Assembly (NCBI RefSeq): GCF_008042145.1
Contig: NZ_RDBH01000141.1
Coordinates: forward strand, 989,982 to 1,026,854
DNA from: Streptomyces sp. adm13(2018)
GTDB lineage: Bacteria; Actinomycetota; Actinomycetes; Streptomycetales; Streptomycetaceae
Direction: 5' to 3'
DNA length: 36,873 nt
Positions 8,118-15,549 of this stretch are shown here, piece after piece. A program made the position numbers and the translations under genes. The notes under the pieces are model-generated. The model was not told the origin of the DNA, searched no databases, and saw only the letters and a program-made list of their open reading frames with translations. Positions within the stretch are counted from its first letter, which is position 1. Every line of letters begins with the position of its first letter.

Positions 8118-9506
8118 TTAGAGCTTGGTCCAGGCCTCGGTGAGCACCGAGCGCAGGATGCCTTCGATCTCGTCGAAGGTGCCCTGGTCGGCGATCAGCG
8201 GCGGGGCGAGCTGGATGACCGGGTCGCCACGGTCGTCGGCACGGCAGTACAGGCCGTTCTCGAACAGCGCCTTGGAGAGGAAGCCGTACAGGACGCGCTC
8301 GGTCTCCTCGTCCGTGAAGGACTCCTTGGTGACCTTGTCCTTGACGAGCTCGATGCCGTAGAAGAAGCCGTTGCCGCGGACGTCGCCGACGATCGGGAGG
8401 TCGTGCAGCTTCTTCAGGGTCTCGAAGAAGTTGCCCTCCTGGTCGAGGACGTGCTGGTTCAGGCCTTCCTTGTCGAAGATGTCGAGGTTGGCGATGGCGA
8501 CCGCCGACGACACCGGGTGGCCACCGAAGGTGTAGCCGTGGAGGAAGGTGTTGTCGCCCTTGTAGAAGGGCTCCGCGATGCGGTCCGAGACGATGCAGGC
8601 GCCGATCGGGGAGTAGCCCGAGGTCATGCCCTTGGCGCAGGTGATCATGTCCGGCACGTAGCCGAACTTGTCACAGGCGAACATCGTGCCGAGGCGGCCG
8701 AAGGCGCAGATCGTCTCGTCGGAGACGAGCAGCACGTCGTACTGGTCGCAGATCTCGCGGACGCGCTGGAAGTAGCCGGGCGGCGGCGGGAAGCAGCCGC
8801 CGGCGTTCTGCACGGGCTCCAGGAAGACGGCCGCGACGGTCTCGGGGCCCTCGAAGAGGATCTGCTGCTCGATCTGGTCGGCGGCCCAGCGGCCGAAGGC
8901 CTCGGGGTCGTCGCCGTGGATCGGGGCGCGGTAGATGTTGGTGTTCGGCACCTTGTGCGCGCCGGGGACCAGCGGCTCGAAGGGGGCCTTGAGGGCCGGG
9001 AGACCGGTGATGGACAGGGCGCCCTGCGGGGTGCCGTGGTAGGCGACCGCACGCGAGATGACCTTGTACTTGGTGTGCTTGCCCTGCAGCTTGAAGTACT
9101 GCTTGGCGAGCTTCCAGGCGGTCTCGACGGCCTCGCCGCCACCGGTGGTGAAGAAGACCTTGTTCAGGTCGCCCGGCGCGTAGTCCGCGAGGCGCTCGGC
9201 GAGCTCGACGGCCTTGGGGTGCGCGTACGACCACACGGGGAAGAACGCGAGCTCCTGGGCCTGCTTGTACGCGACCTCGGCCAGTTCCTTGCGGCCGTGT
9301 CCGGCGTTGACCACGAAGAGCCCCGCGAGACCGTCGAGGTACCGCTTGCCCTTGTCGTCGAAGATGTAGGTGCCCTCACCACGCACGATGGTGGGAACGG
9401 GCGCGTTCTCGTACGAGGACATGCGGGTGAAGTGCATCCACAGGTGGTCGTACGCGGTCTTTGACATGTCGCTTCGGGACTGGGTCACGATTATCGAGTT
9501 CCCCAC
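8118..9506 (-). CDS. Class III (omega) aminotransferase, probable putrescine/polyamine:2-oxo-acid aminotransferase
   Basis: PLP-dependent enzyme that moves a terminal amino group to pyruvate or 2-oxoglutarate; usually annotated as aspartate aminotransferase family protein in Streptomyces. The 462-residue product has the fold-type I features GGGEAVETAWKLAKQYF, SRAVAYHGTPQGAL, the PLP-anchoring region VSDETICAFGRLG, and the Schiff-base lysine Lys292 in ITCAKGMTSGY. GTG at 9506 overlaps the 3' end of the asnC-type gene by 16 nt, so the two are co-transcribed and coupled. Next to aldehyde dehydrogenase and PotD-type genes, the likely substrate is putrescine or a related diamine (SpuC-like), giving 4-aminobutanal. 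Beta-alanine or other omega-amino acids remain possible. Confidence 0.9.
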   Translation of the reverse strand: MGNSIIVTQSRSDMSKTAYDHLWMHFTRMSSYENAPVPTIVRGEGTYIFDDKGKRYLDGLAGLFVVNAGHGRKELAEVAYKQAQELAFFPVWSYAHPKAVELAERLADYAPGDLNKVFFTTGGGEAVETAWKLAKQYFKLQGKHTKYKVISRAVAYHGTPQGALSITGLPALKAPFEPLVPGAHKVPNTNIYRAPIHGDDPEAFGRWAADQIEQQILFEGPETVAAVFLEPVQNAGGCFPPPPGYFQRVREICDQYDVLLVSDETICAFGRLGTMFACDKFGYVPDMITCAKGMTSGYSPIGACIVSDRIAEPFYKGDNTFLHGYTFGGHPVSSAVAIANLDIFDKEGLNQHVLDQEGNFFETLKKLHDLPIVGDVRGNGFFYGIELVKDKVTKESFTDEETERVLYGFLSKALFENGLYCRADDRGDPVIQLAPPLIADQGTFDEIEGILRSVLTEAWTKL

Positions 9507-9997
9507 ATATAGGTCTGCTTCTTGAGCTTGAGGTAGACGAAGCTCTCGGTGGAGCGCACGCCGGGGAGGGTGCGGATGCGCTTGTTGATCACATCCAGCA
9601 GGTGGTCGTCGTCCTCGCAGACGATCTCCACCATGAGGTCGAACGAGCCGGCGGTCATCACCACGTACTCGCATTCGGCCATGGCCGTCAGGGCTTCCGC
9701 AACCGGATCAAGGTCACCCTCGACGTTGATGCCGACCATCGCCTGTCGCCGGAAGCCCACGGTGAGCGGGTCGGTGACGGCGACGATCTGCATGACGCCC
9801 TGGTCGAGCAGTTTCTGGACGCGCTGCCGCACGGCTGCCTCGGAGAGGCCCACGGCCTTGCCGATCGCCGCGTAGGGGCGGCGGCCGTCCTCCTGGAGCT
9901 GCTCGATGATCGCCAGGGAGACGGCGTCGATCGTCGGGGACGAACCGGTTCCGGTTCTGGGTTCTGTGCTTCGACTGGCCACGACTTCACTGTGCAC
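9491..9997 (-). CDS. AsnC/Lrp-family transcriptional regulator
   Basis: DNA-binding regulator of 168 residues. The N-terminal helix-turn-helix covers about 25-75 (LQEDGRRPYAAIGKAVGLSE, then AAVRQRVQKLLDQGV). The C-terminal RAM/AsnC effector domain includes DPLTVGFRRQAMVGINVEGD and the end FVYLKLKKQTYMWGTR. It precedes and overlaps the aminotransferase gene, and is divergent from an aldehyde dehydrogenase gene, so it is the obvious candidate regulator of the surrounding polyamine genes, with an amino acid or polyamine-derived ligand. GTG 9997 is the longest start; GTG 9982 (protein beginning MASRSTEP) is equally likely, and neither has a clear ribosome site. Confidence 0.93.
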   Translation of the reverse strand: MHSEVVASRSTEPRTGTGSSPTIDAVSLAIIEQLQEDGRRPYAAIGKAVGLSEAAVRQRVQKLLDQGVMQIVAVTDPLTVGFRRQAMVGINVEGDLDPVAEALTAMAECEYVVMTAGSFDLMVEIVCEDDDHLLDVINKRIRTLPGVRSTESFVYLKLKKQTYMWGTR

Positions 9998-10032
9998 CGA
10001 GAATGTCGGTCTCGCAACCCCAGATCAATGAA

Positions 10033-10055
10033 ATTCGTTGTCGAGGTGCTCGAAT
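10033..10055. promoter_or_regulatory. Inverted repeat in divergent promoter region, possible AsnC-type operator
   Basis: ATTCG (10033-10037) and CGAAT (10051-10055) form a 23-bp dyad in the A/T-richest part of the asnC/aldehyde dehydrogenase intergenic region. Lrp-family sites are weak dyads of this size, but the match is not specific. Confidence 0.3.
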
Positions 10056-10090
10056 CACGCGGAATCCGAAGTTGGAGGAGGGTGGGCCTG

Positions 10091-10118
10091 TTGAAAGCGT
10101 CAGCCGAGCGATTAGGCT
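10091..10118 (+). promoter_or_regulatory. HrdB-type promoter of the aldehyde dehydrogenase gene
   Basis: -35 TTGAAA (10091-10096), 16-bp spacer and -10 TAGGCT (10113-10118) fit the main vegetative Streptomyces promoter pattern. The start of transcription would fall near 10125, 60 nt before the GTG start. Confidence 0.65.
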
Positions 10119-10121
10119 GAG

Positions 10122-10142
10122 GTGTCTCGCCCATCGGGACAC
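10122..10142. promoter_or_regulatory. Dyad over the predicted transcription start, possible operator
   Basis: GTGTC (10122-10126) and GACAC (10138-10142), with extra internal CG/CG pairing, begin 4 bp after the predicted -10 box. A repressor bound here would block initiation of the aldehyde dehydrogenase transcript. The cognate protein is not identified. Confidence 0.4.
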
Positions 10143-10187
10143 CGCACAAGGACGTGCGACGACAGAACGTGACAGGAGGGGTGGCAA

Positions 10188-11624
10188 GTGACCACCGAGC
10201 TGCGCCGGCTGCGTAACTACATCAACGGGGAGTTCCGCGACGCGGCCGACGGCCGCACCATCGACGTGGTCAACCCGGCCAGCGGCGAGGTGTACGCCAC
10301 CTCCCCGCTCTCGGGCCCGGCCGACGTCGACGCCGCGATGGAGGCCGCCGCGGCCGCCTTCCCCGCCTGGCGTGACAGCACGCCGGCCGAGCGCCAGAAG
10401 GTTCTCCTCAAGATCGCCGACGCCTTCGAGGAGCGCGCCGAGGACCTGATCGCCGCCGAGGTACAGAACACCGGAAAGCCCGTCGCCCTCACGGCGAGCG
10501 AAGAGATCCCGCCGATGGTGGACCAGATCCGCTTCTTCGCCGGTGCCGCCCGCATGCTGGAGGGCCGCTCGGCCGGCGAGTACATGGAGGGTCTGACCTC
10601 CATCGTCCGCCGCGAGCCCGTGGGCGTCTGCGCCCAGGTCGCGCCGTGGAACTACCCGATGATGATGGCCGTGTGGAAGTTCGCCCCGGCGCTCGCCGCG
10701 GGCAACACCGTCGTTCTCAAGCCCTCGGACACGACCCCCGCGTCGACGGTCCTGATGGCGGAGATCATCGGCCAGATCGTCCCCAAGGGCGTCTTCAACG
10801 TCGTCTGCGGCGACCGCGAGACCGGCAAGGCGATGGTCGAGCACCCGACCCCCGCCATGGCCTCCATCACCGGCTCCGTACGCGCCGGCATGCAGGTCGC
10901 CGAGTCGGCCGCCAAGGACGTCAAGCGCGTCCACCTGGAGCTGGGCGGCAAGGCCCCGGTCGTGGTCTTCGAGGACACCGACATCGACAAGGCCGTCGAG
11001 GACATCTCCGTCGCCGGCTTCTTCAACGCCGGCCAGGACTGTACGGCCGCCACCCGCGTGCTCGTCCACGAGTCCATCCACGACGAGTTCGTCGCCGCGC
11101 TCGCCAAGGCCGCGTCCGAGACCAAGACCGGCCAGCCGGACGACGAGGACGTGCTCTTCGGCCCCCTCAACAACGCCAACCAGCTGAAGCAGGTCACCGG
11201 CTTCATCGACCGCCTCCCGGCGCACGCCAAGGTCCAGGCCGGCGGCCACCGGGTCGGCGACAAGGGCTACTTCTACGCCCCGACCGTCGTCTCCGGCCTC
11301 AAGCAGGACGACGAGATCGTCCAGAACGAGGTCTTCGGCCCGGTCATCACCGTCCAGTCCTTCGCGGACGAGGCGCAGGCGCTGGAGTACGCGAACGGCG
11401 TCGAGTACGCCCTCGCCTCCTCCGTCTGGACCAAGGACCACGCGCGCGCGATGCGCATGTCCAAGGCCCTCGACTTCGGCTGCGTGTGGATCAACACCCA
11501 CATCCCGCTGGTCGCCGAGATGCCCCACGGCGGCTTCAAGAAGTCCGGCTACGGCAAGGACCTCTCGGGCTACGGCTTCGAGGACTACACGCGCATCAAG
11601 CACGTCATGACCTCCCTGGGCTGA
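10188..11624 (+). CDS. Gamma-aminobutyraldehyde dehydrogenase-like NAD(P)+ aldehyde dehydrogenase (copy 1)
   Basis: Oxidises an aminoaldehyde, most likely 4-aminobutanal, to the amino acid (GABA). The 478-residue protein spans a full aldehyde dehydrogenase domain: oxyanion Asn in VAPWNYPMMMAVWKF, NAD-contacting VLKPSDTTP, general base Glu251 in HLELGGKAP, nucleophile Cys285 in NAGQDCTAATR, and FGPVITV. The C-terminal MPHGGFKKSGYGKDLSGYGF is typical of the PatD/PuuC-type group. The GTG start has AGGAGG (10174-10179) at good spacing. It is divergent from the aminotransferase whose product it would oxidise. A second, clearly related dehydrogenase lies at 20893-22407. Confidence 0.92.
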   Translation: MTTELRRLRNYINGEFRDAADGRTIDVVNPASGEVYATSPLSGPADVDAAMEAAAAAFPAWRDSTPAERQKVLLKIADAFEERAEDLIAAEVQNTGKPVALTASEEIPPMVDQIRFFAGAARMLEGRSAGEYMEGLTSIVRREPVGVCAQVAPWNYPMMMAVWKFAPALAAGNTVVLKPSDTTPASTVLMAEIIGQIVPKGVFNVVCGDRETGKAMVEHPTPAMASITGSVRAGMQVAESAAKDVKRVHLELGGKAPVVVFEDTDIDKAVEDISVAGFFNAGQDCTAATRVLVHESIHDEFVAALAKAASETKTGQPDDEDVLFGPLNNANQLKQVTGFIDRLPAHAKVQAGGHRVGDKGYFYAPTVVSGLKQDDEIVQNEVFGPVITVQSFADEAQALEYANGVEYALASSVWTKDHARAMRMSKALDFGCVWINTHIPLVAEMPHGGFKKSGYGKDLSGYGFEDYTRIKHVMTSLG

Positions 11625-11643
11625 ACCCCCGCCTGAACGCCAC

Positions 11644-11682
11644 GCGGCCCCGGCACCCCGGTCGACAGGGTGTCGGGGCCGC
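11644..11682 (+). terminator. Terminator hairpin after aldehyde dehydrogenase copy 1
   Basis: A 15-bp stem, GCGGCCCCGGCACCC (11644-11658) against 11668-11682, has one G-T wobble and a 9-nt loop. It lies 20 bp after the stop codon and separates the gene from the following lipoprotein gene. Confidence 0.75.
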
Positions 11683-11743
11683 GCCGCGTCGCTCGACGGA
11701 GCGTCCATTGCCCCGGCCCCGGGCCTCCCGGGATGCTGCACGG

Positions 11744-12934
11744 GTGAGAGCGACAGCCAGGAACAACATCTCCCGCCGGTCCCTGCTGCGCGGCATCGGG
11801 GGTGCCGGGGCCGCGAGCCTGCTCGCCGCCGGATGCGGGGTCCCCGCCGCCTACGTCGACGAGGCCGACCGGGCCGGCCGCGACCTCTCGGCCCGGGACA
11901 GAACCCTCGACTTCGCCAACTGGCCGCTCTACATCGACACCGACGACGAGGACGCCCGGAGGCGGCCGACCCTCGACGCGTTCCGGAAGCGCACCGGGAT
12001 AGCCGTCCGGTACACCGAGGAGATCAACGACAACGACGAGTTCTTCGGCAAGATCAGCCCCTCGCTGATGAACCACCAGCAGACCGGCCGCGACCTGATC
12101 GTCGTCAGCGACTGGATGGCCGCCCGCTTCGTCCGCCTCGGCTGGGCCCAGGAGATGGACCGCGCCGCCCAGCCGCACGTCACCGAGCACCTCGACCCGC
12201 AGCTCCGCTCGCCCGCCTTCGACCCGGGCCGGCTGCACACCGTCCCCTGGCAGTCCGGGATCACCGGCATCGCGTACAACCGCCGCAGGCTCGGTCGCGA
12301 ACTCCGCTCCACCAAGGAGCTGTGGGCCGACGACCTGCGCGGCAAGGTCACCCTGCTGTCCGGTCTCGACGAGTCCTTCGCGCTGCTCATGATGGGCCGC
12401 GGCGTCGACGTCACCCGGTGGACCGGCGACGACTTCCACGCCCTGTGCGAGCAGATCGAGGGACTGGTGAAGTCCCGGCACATCCGCCGCTTCACCGGCA
12501 ACGACTACATCAAGGACCTGTCGACCGGCGACGTGCTCGCCTGCCAGGCCTACTCGGGCGACGTCATCCAACTCCAGGCCGACAACCCGGACATCGAGTT
12601 CGTCGTCCCCGAGGAGGGCGCCGAACTGTGGGCCGAGTCCCTGCTGGTCCCCAACCTCGCGCAGCACAAGGCCAACGCCGAGAAGCTCGTCGACTACTAC
12701 TACGAGCCCGAGGTCGCCGCCGAACTCGCCGCCTGGGTCAACTACGTCTGCCCGGTGCCGGCCGCCCAGCAGGTCCTCGCCGACTCCGGCGACGAGGACC
12801 TGGTGGCCCTCGCGGAGGACCCGCTGGTCTTCCCGGACGCGGACATGCGGGGACGCCTGGCGATCGCCCGTGACATCACCGCCCGCGAGCGGCAGGACTT
12901 CACCAAGCGGTGGAACGCGATCGTCGGCCTGTGA
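11744..12934 (+). CDS. PotD-type polyamine ABC transporter substrate-binding lipoprotein (orphan copy)
   Basis: Extracellular receptor for spermidine/putrescine-type ligands, 396 residues. The N-terminus has a twin-arginine motif SRRSLLRG followed by lipobox LAAGC, indicating Tat export and lipid anchoring. The mature domain has PotD-like LDFANWPLYIDTD, TGRDLIVVSDWMAARFVRLG, RRFTGNDY and YSGDVIQLQADNPDIEFVVP. No ATPase or permease gene follows, so it may use the PotABC encoded at 23748-26643. Its closest relative in the window is the PotD copy at 22457. The GTG start is preceded by a possible TTGCCC-N18-GATGCT promoter only 6 nt away and by no Shine-Dalgarno, so a leaderless message is plausible. 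Confidence 0.9.
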   Translation: MRATARNNISRRSLLRGIGGAGAASLLAAGCGVPAAYVDEADRAGRDLSARDRTLDFANWPLYIDTDDEDARRRPTLDAFRKRTGIAVRYTEEINDNDEFFGKISPSLMNHQQTGRDLIVVSDWMAARFVRLGWAQEMDRAAQPHVTEHLDPQLRSPAFDPGRLHTVPWQSGITGIAYNRRRLGRELRSTKELWADDLRGKVTLLSGLDESFALLMMGRGVDVTRWTGDDFHALCEQIEGLVKSRHIRRFTGNDYIKDLSTGDVLACQAYSGDVIQLQADNPDIEFVVPEEGAELWAESLLVPNLAQHKANAEKLVDYYYEPEVAAELAAWVNYVCPVPAAQQVLADSGDEDLVALAEDPLVFPDADMRGRLAIARDITARERQDFTKRWNAIVGL

Positions 12935-12952
12935 GCCGAGCGGGAACCCCGT

Positions 12953-12982
12953 TTCTGAACGCGTTCAAGAAGGGCGTACGCT
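12953..12982 (+). promoter_or_regulatory. Putative leaderless promoter with palindromic operator GAACGCGTTC
   Basis: -10 box TACGCT (12977-12982) ends 6 nt before the ATG at 12989, the spacing expected when transcription starts at the first base of the start codon. The perfect palindrome GAACGCGTTC (12957-12966) lies in the -35/spacer region and could be an operator. The -35 itself is weak. Confidence 0.4.
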
Positions 12983-12988
12983 GCCCTC

Positions 12989-13528
12989 ATGAGCGACTCG
13001 AACGGGCCGAGAGCCCTTCTCACGCGCATCCGCGTCTGGCTGATCGTCTTCGTCGTCTGCCTGGTCCTGAGCGGGATCACCGCGTTCCCGCTCGTCACCG
13101 AACTCCGACTCCTCGACTCCGCGCTCGACGGGTGGGCGGCTCCCACGGCCGACCTCCTCCCCGGCCTCGCCGAATGGATCGACCGGGTGCGGGGCGGCCT
13201 CGAGACCACCGACGAGCAGGCCCCGTACGTGCTCTACGGCACCGACTGGCTCGCCTTCGCGCACCTCGTCATCGCGGTCGCCTTCTACGGCGTCCACCGC
13301 GATCCCGTCCGCAACATCTGGGTCGTCGAGTTCGGCATGATCGCCTGCGTCGGCATCATCCCGCTCGCCCTGATCTGCGGCCCCCTCCGGGGCATCCCCT
13401 TCTGGTGGTCGGTCATCGACATGTCCTTCGGCGTCATCGGGATCCTGCCGCTGCTCCACGTACGCCGGCTGATCAAGCGGCTGGAGGCCGCCACGGCGCC
13501 GGAGCCCGTGCCGGCCTCGGTCGGCTAG
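12989..13528 (+). CDS. Small membrane protein with four predicted transmembrane helices
   Basis: I do not recognise a characterised family. The 179-residue protein shows four hydrophobic segments: WLIVFVVCLVLSGITAFPLV near residue 17, WLAFAHLVIAVAFYGV in the middle, IWVVEFGMIACVGIIPLAL, and SVIDMSFGVIGILPLL. An extracellular-looking loop of about 50 residues lies between helices one and two, and a charged cytoplasmic tail (HVRRLIKRLE) ends it. It starts at ATG 12989 with no Shine-Dalgarno, consistent with the leaderless promoter in front. Its TAG stop overlaps the stop of the convergent serine peptidase gene in the palindrome CTAG. Function unknown. Confidence 0.75.
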   Translation: MSDSNGPRALLTRIRVWLIVFVVCLVLSGITAFPLVTELRLLDSALDGWAAPTADLLPGLAEWIDRVRGGLETTDEQAPYVLYGTDWLAFAHLVIAVAFYGVHRDPVRNIWVVEFGMIACVGIIPLALICGPLRGIPFWWSVIDMSFGVIGILPLLHVRRLIKRLEAATAPEPVPASVG

Positions 13529-14739
13529 TCCGGCAGGCCGTACGCCGCCACCATGATGTTCAGCGCCGTCGGGTTCATGTCCTGGCCCTTCGCGTCCGTG
13601 GCGTTGACGCTGTAGACGAGGGTCCGCCTGCCGTCGCGGGTGGCGGCGACGGCCGTGTTGTAGCCCCAGCGGCCGCCGGTCTTGCCCCAGACCTCGCGGC
13701 CGCCGAGCCGCTTCATCGACAGGCCCGCCGAGTACGCCGCGGGCTCGCCCGACGCCAGGTCCGCGACCTTCGGCAGGGTGAACATCTCCTCCAGGAGCGG
13801 CCCGCGCACCACCCGGCCCGCGAACAGCGCCCGGACGAAGCGCTCCAGGTCGGCCGTGGTCGACACGAGGTCGCCGGCCGCCCAGCCGTCCGTCGCGCCC
13901 CACTCCGAGACGTCGCGCGGCCCCGTCGTCCCGTCGTCGAGCCGCATCGTCTGGTAGCCGTGGTTGTACGGGCCGACGAGCGCGGCCGCCGCGCCCGGCA
14001 GATACGTGTCCCGCAGCCGCAGCGGACGCAGGATCCGCCGCTCCACCTGCCGCTCGTACGTGTCACCCGTCACCCGCTCCACGATCAGGGCGGCGACCGT
14101 GTACCCGATGTTGAGGTAGTGCTGCCGGGTGCCCGGCCGGAACTCGCGCGGCTTCGCCGTCGCCGAGCGGACCATGGCCTCCGGGTCGTGCACGTCGAAG
14201 CGGTGGGCGTACCACTCCTCCACCGTGTCCCCCACGTTCAGGTCGGGGGCCGGGATGCCGTGCGTGTGGTTCAGGAGCTGGCGGACCGTCACCGTGGCGT
14301 ACCGGCGGGGGATCAGCTCCGGCAGGTACGAGCGGGCCGTGCGGTCCAGGTCGATCCGGCGCTCGGAGGCCAGTTGGAGGACGGTCGCCGCGGTGAAGAC
14401 CTTCGTCACCGAGCCGGCCCGGAAGCGGCCGGCCGGATCCGCCGGGGCGCCGGACTCCAGGTCCCGGACGCCCGAACTGCCCTGCCAGGAGCCCTCGGTG
14501 CCGCCGACCCGGACCAGTGCGGCCGTGGCGTCCGCGCGGGGGAGCCCTGCGATCGCCGCGCTCAGGTCCGGGCTCGTCGGCCGTGCCGCCGGAGCAGCCG
14601 GACCAGGGGCCGCCGGGCCCGAAGCCCGGGCTGTCGCCCGCGCCGCCGTCGGGGCCGCGAAGGCCGGGGCGAGGGCCGGACCCGCGGCCACCCCCAGGAC
14701 GAGGGCGGTGGCGAGCAGCGTGCGGGTGGTGGTCCTCAT
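13525..14739 (-). CDS. Secreted serine hydrolase, D-alanyl-D-alanine carboxypeptidase / class C beta-lactamase family
   Basis: Exported penicillin-binding-fold peptidase, likely acting on peptidoglycan stem peptides or related D-amino-acid substrates. The 404-residue precursor begins with a Sec signal (RTTTRTLLATALVLGVAAG, cleavage near AFA-AP, residue 29) and an Ala/Pro-rich linker. The catalytic triad motifs are all present: Ser110-X-X-Lys113 (AGSVTKVF), Tyr208-X-Asn210 (HYLNIGY) and Lys353-Thr-Gly (WGKTGGRWGYN). ATG 14739 has CGGAG 7 nt upstream; the frame is open further but without export signal logic. It lies just downstream of the kinase/regulator run on the same strand, so that system could influence it; this is inference only. 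Esterase or beta-lactamase activity is an alternative. Confidence 0.88.
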   Translation of the reverse strand: MRTTTRTLLATALVLGVAAGPALAPAFAAPTAARATARASGPAAPGPAAPAARPTSPDLSAAIAGLPRADATAALVRVGGTEGSWQGSSGVRDLESGAPADPAGRFRAGSVTKVFTAATVLQLASERRIDLDRTARSYLPELIPRRYATVTVRQLLNHTHGIPAPDLNVGDTVEEWYAHRFDVHDPEAMVRSATAKPREFRPGTRQHYLNIGYTVAALIVERVTGDTYERQVERRILRPLRLRDTYLPGAAAALVGPYNHGYQTMRLDDGTTGPRDVSEWGATDGWAAGDLVSTTADLERFVRALFAGRVVRGPLLEEMFTLPKVADLASGEPAAYSAGLSMKRLGGREVWGKTGGRWGYNTAVAATRDGRRTLVYSVNATDAKGQDMNPTALNIMVAAYGLPD

Positions 14740-14835
14740 GGTCAACTCCGTGGTTGTGAGCCGTTGTTCTCGATGGCTCCATCCTGCTGACCCGCGGCGC
14801 TCACCGGATCGCCCGCACCGGCGGTCCTCCACCGG

Positions 14836-15549
14836 TCACTTCCTCGCCGACCAGGGGGAGGGACCCGGCCCGCCGCCTCCCCCGGGCGGGGGAGAGCCCA
14901 CCGCGACCAGCCCCGTCTCGTACGCGCAGATCACCGCCTGGATCCGGTCCCGCAGCCCGAGCTTGGCGAGCACGTTCCCCACGTGCGTCTTCACCGTGTG
15001 GTCGCTCACCACCAGCTCCGCCGCGATCTCCGCGTTGGACAGACCGCGGGCCAGGAGCAGCAGCGTCTCGCGCTCCCGGCCGGTCAGTACGTCGAGCCGC
15101 GCGTCCGGGGCCGTCCTGCGCGGACCGCCCGCCGTGTACTGCTCCACCAGCCGGCGGGCCACGGACGGCGCCAGCAGCGAGTCGCCCGCCGCCACCACCC
15201 GTACCGCGTGCACCAGATCGTCCCGCCGCACGTCCTTGAGGAGGAAGCCGCTCGCGCCCGCGTGCAGCGCCTCGTAGACGTACGCGTCGGTGTCGAAGGT
15301 CGTGAGGATCACCGTCCGGCAGCCGCTGCCCGCGCAGATCTCCCGGCAGGCCTCGATGCCGTCGGTGCCGGGCATCCGGATGTCGAGGAGGGCCACGTCC
15401 GGGGCGTGCCGGCGCACCGCCTCGACCGCCTCGGCGCCGTCCCCGGCCTCCGCCACGACCTCGATGTCCGGCTGTGCGTCCAGGATCATCGCGAAGCCGC
15501 TGCGGACCAGTTCCTGGTCGTCCGCGACCACCACCCGGATCGTCGTCAC
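14836..15549 (-). CDS. NarL/LuxR-family response regulator
   Basis: Cytoplasmic transcription factor of a two-component system, 237 residues. The receiver domain (about 3-120) has acidic residues Asp10/Asp11, phospho-acceptor Asp56 (DVALLDIRMPG), and Lys105 (GFLLKD). The C-terminal LuxR helix-turn-helix (about 165-220) reads LTGRERETLLLLARGLSNAE followed by DHTVKTHVGNVLAKLGLRDR. The GTG start overlaps the TGA of the kinase gene as GTGA, so the pair is translationally coupled. The Gly/Pro-rich tail (VGSPPPGGGGG) is an unusual low-complexity end. Targets are unknown; the peptidase gene immediately downstream is a candidate. Confidence 0.95.
   Translation of the reverse strand: MTTIRVVVADDQELVRSGFAMILDAQPDIEVVAEAGDGAEAVEAVRRHAPDVALLDIRMPGTDGIEACREICAGSGCRTVILTTFDTDAYVYEALHAGASGFLLKDVRRDDLVHAVRVVAAGDSLLAPSVARRLVEQYTAGGPRRTAPDARLDVLTGRERETLLLLARGLSNAEIAAELVVSDHTVKTHVGNVLAKLGLRDRIQAVICAYETGLVAVGSPPPGGGGGPGPSPWSARK

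Noticed and set aside
8097-9464. 455-codon open frame on the plus strand.
   Set aside because: Exact antisense of the aminotransferase; no recognisable domain and a repetitive Val/Glu/Asp composition.
10646-11743. Upstream extension of the orphan PotD frame across the dehydrogenase gene.
   Set aside because: The Tat/lipobox signal starts only after GTG 11744, and the upstream part is a shadow of the dehydrogenase.
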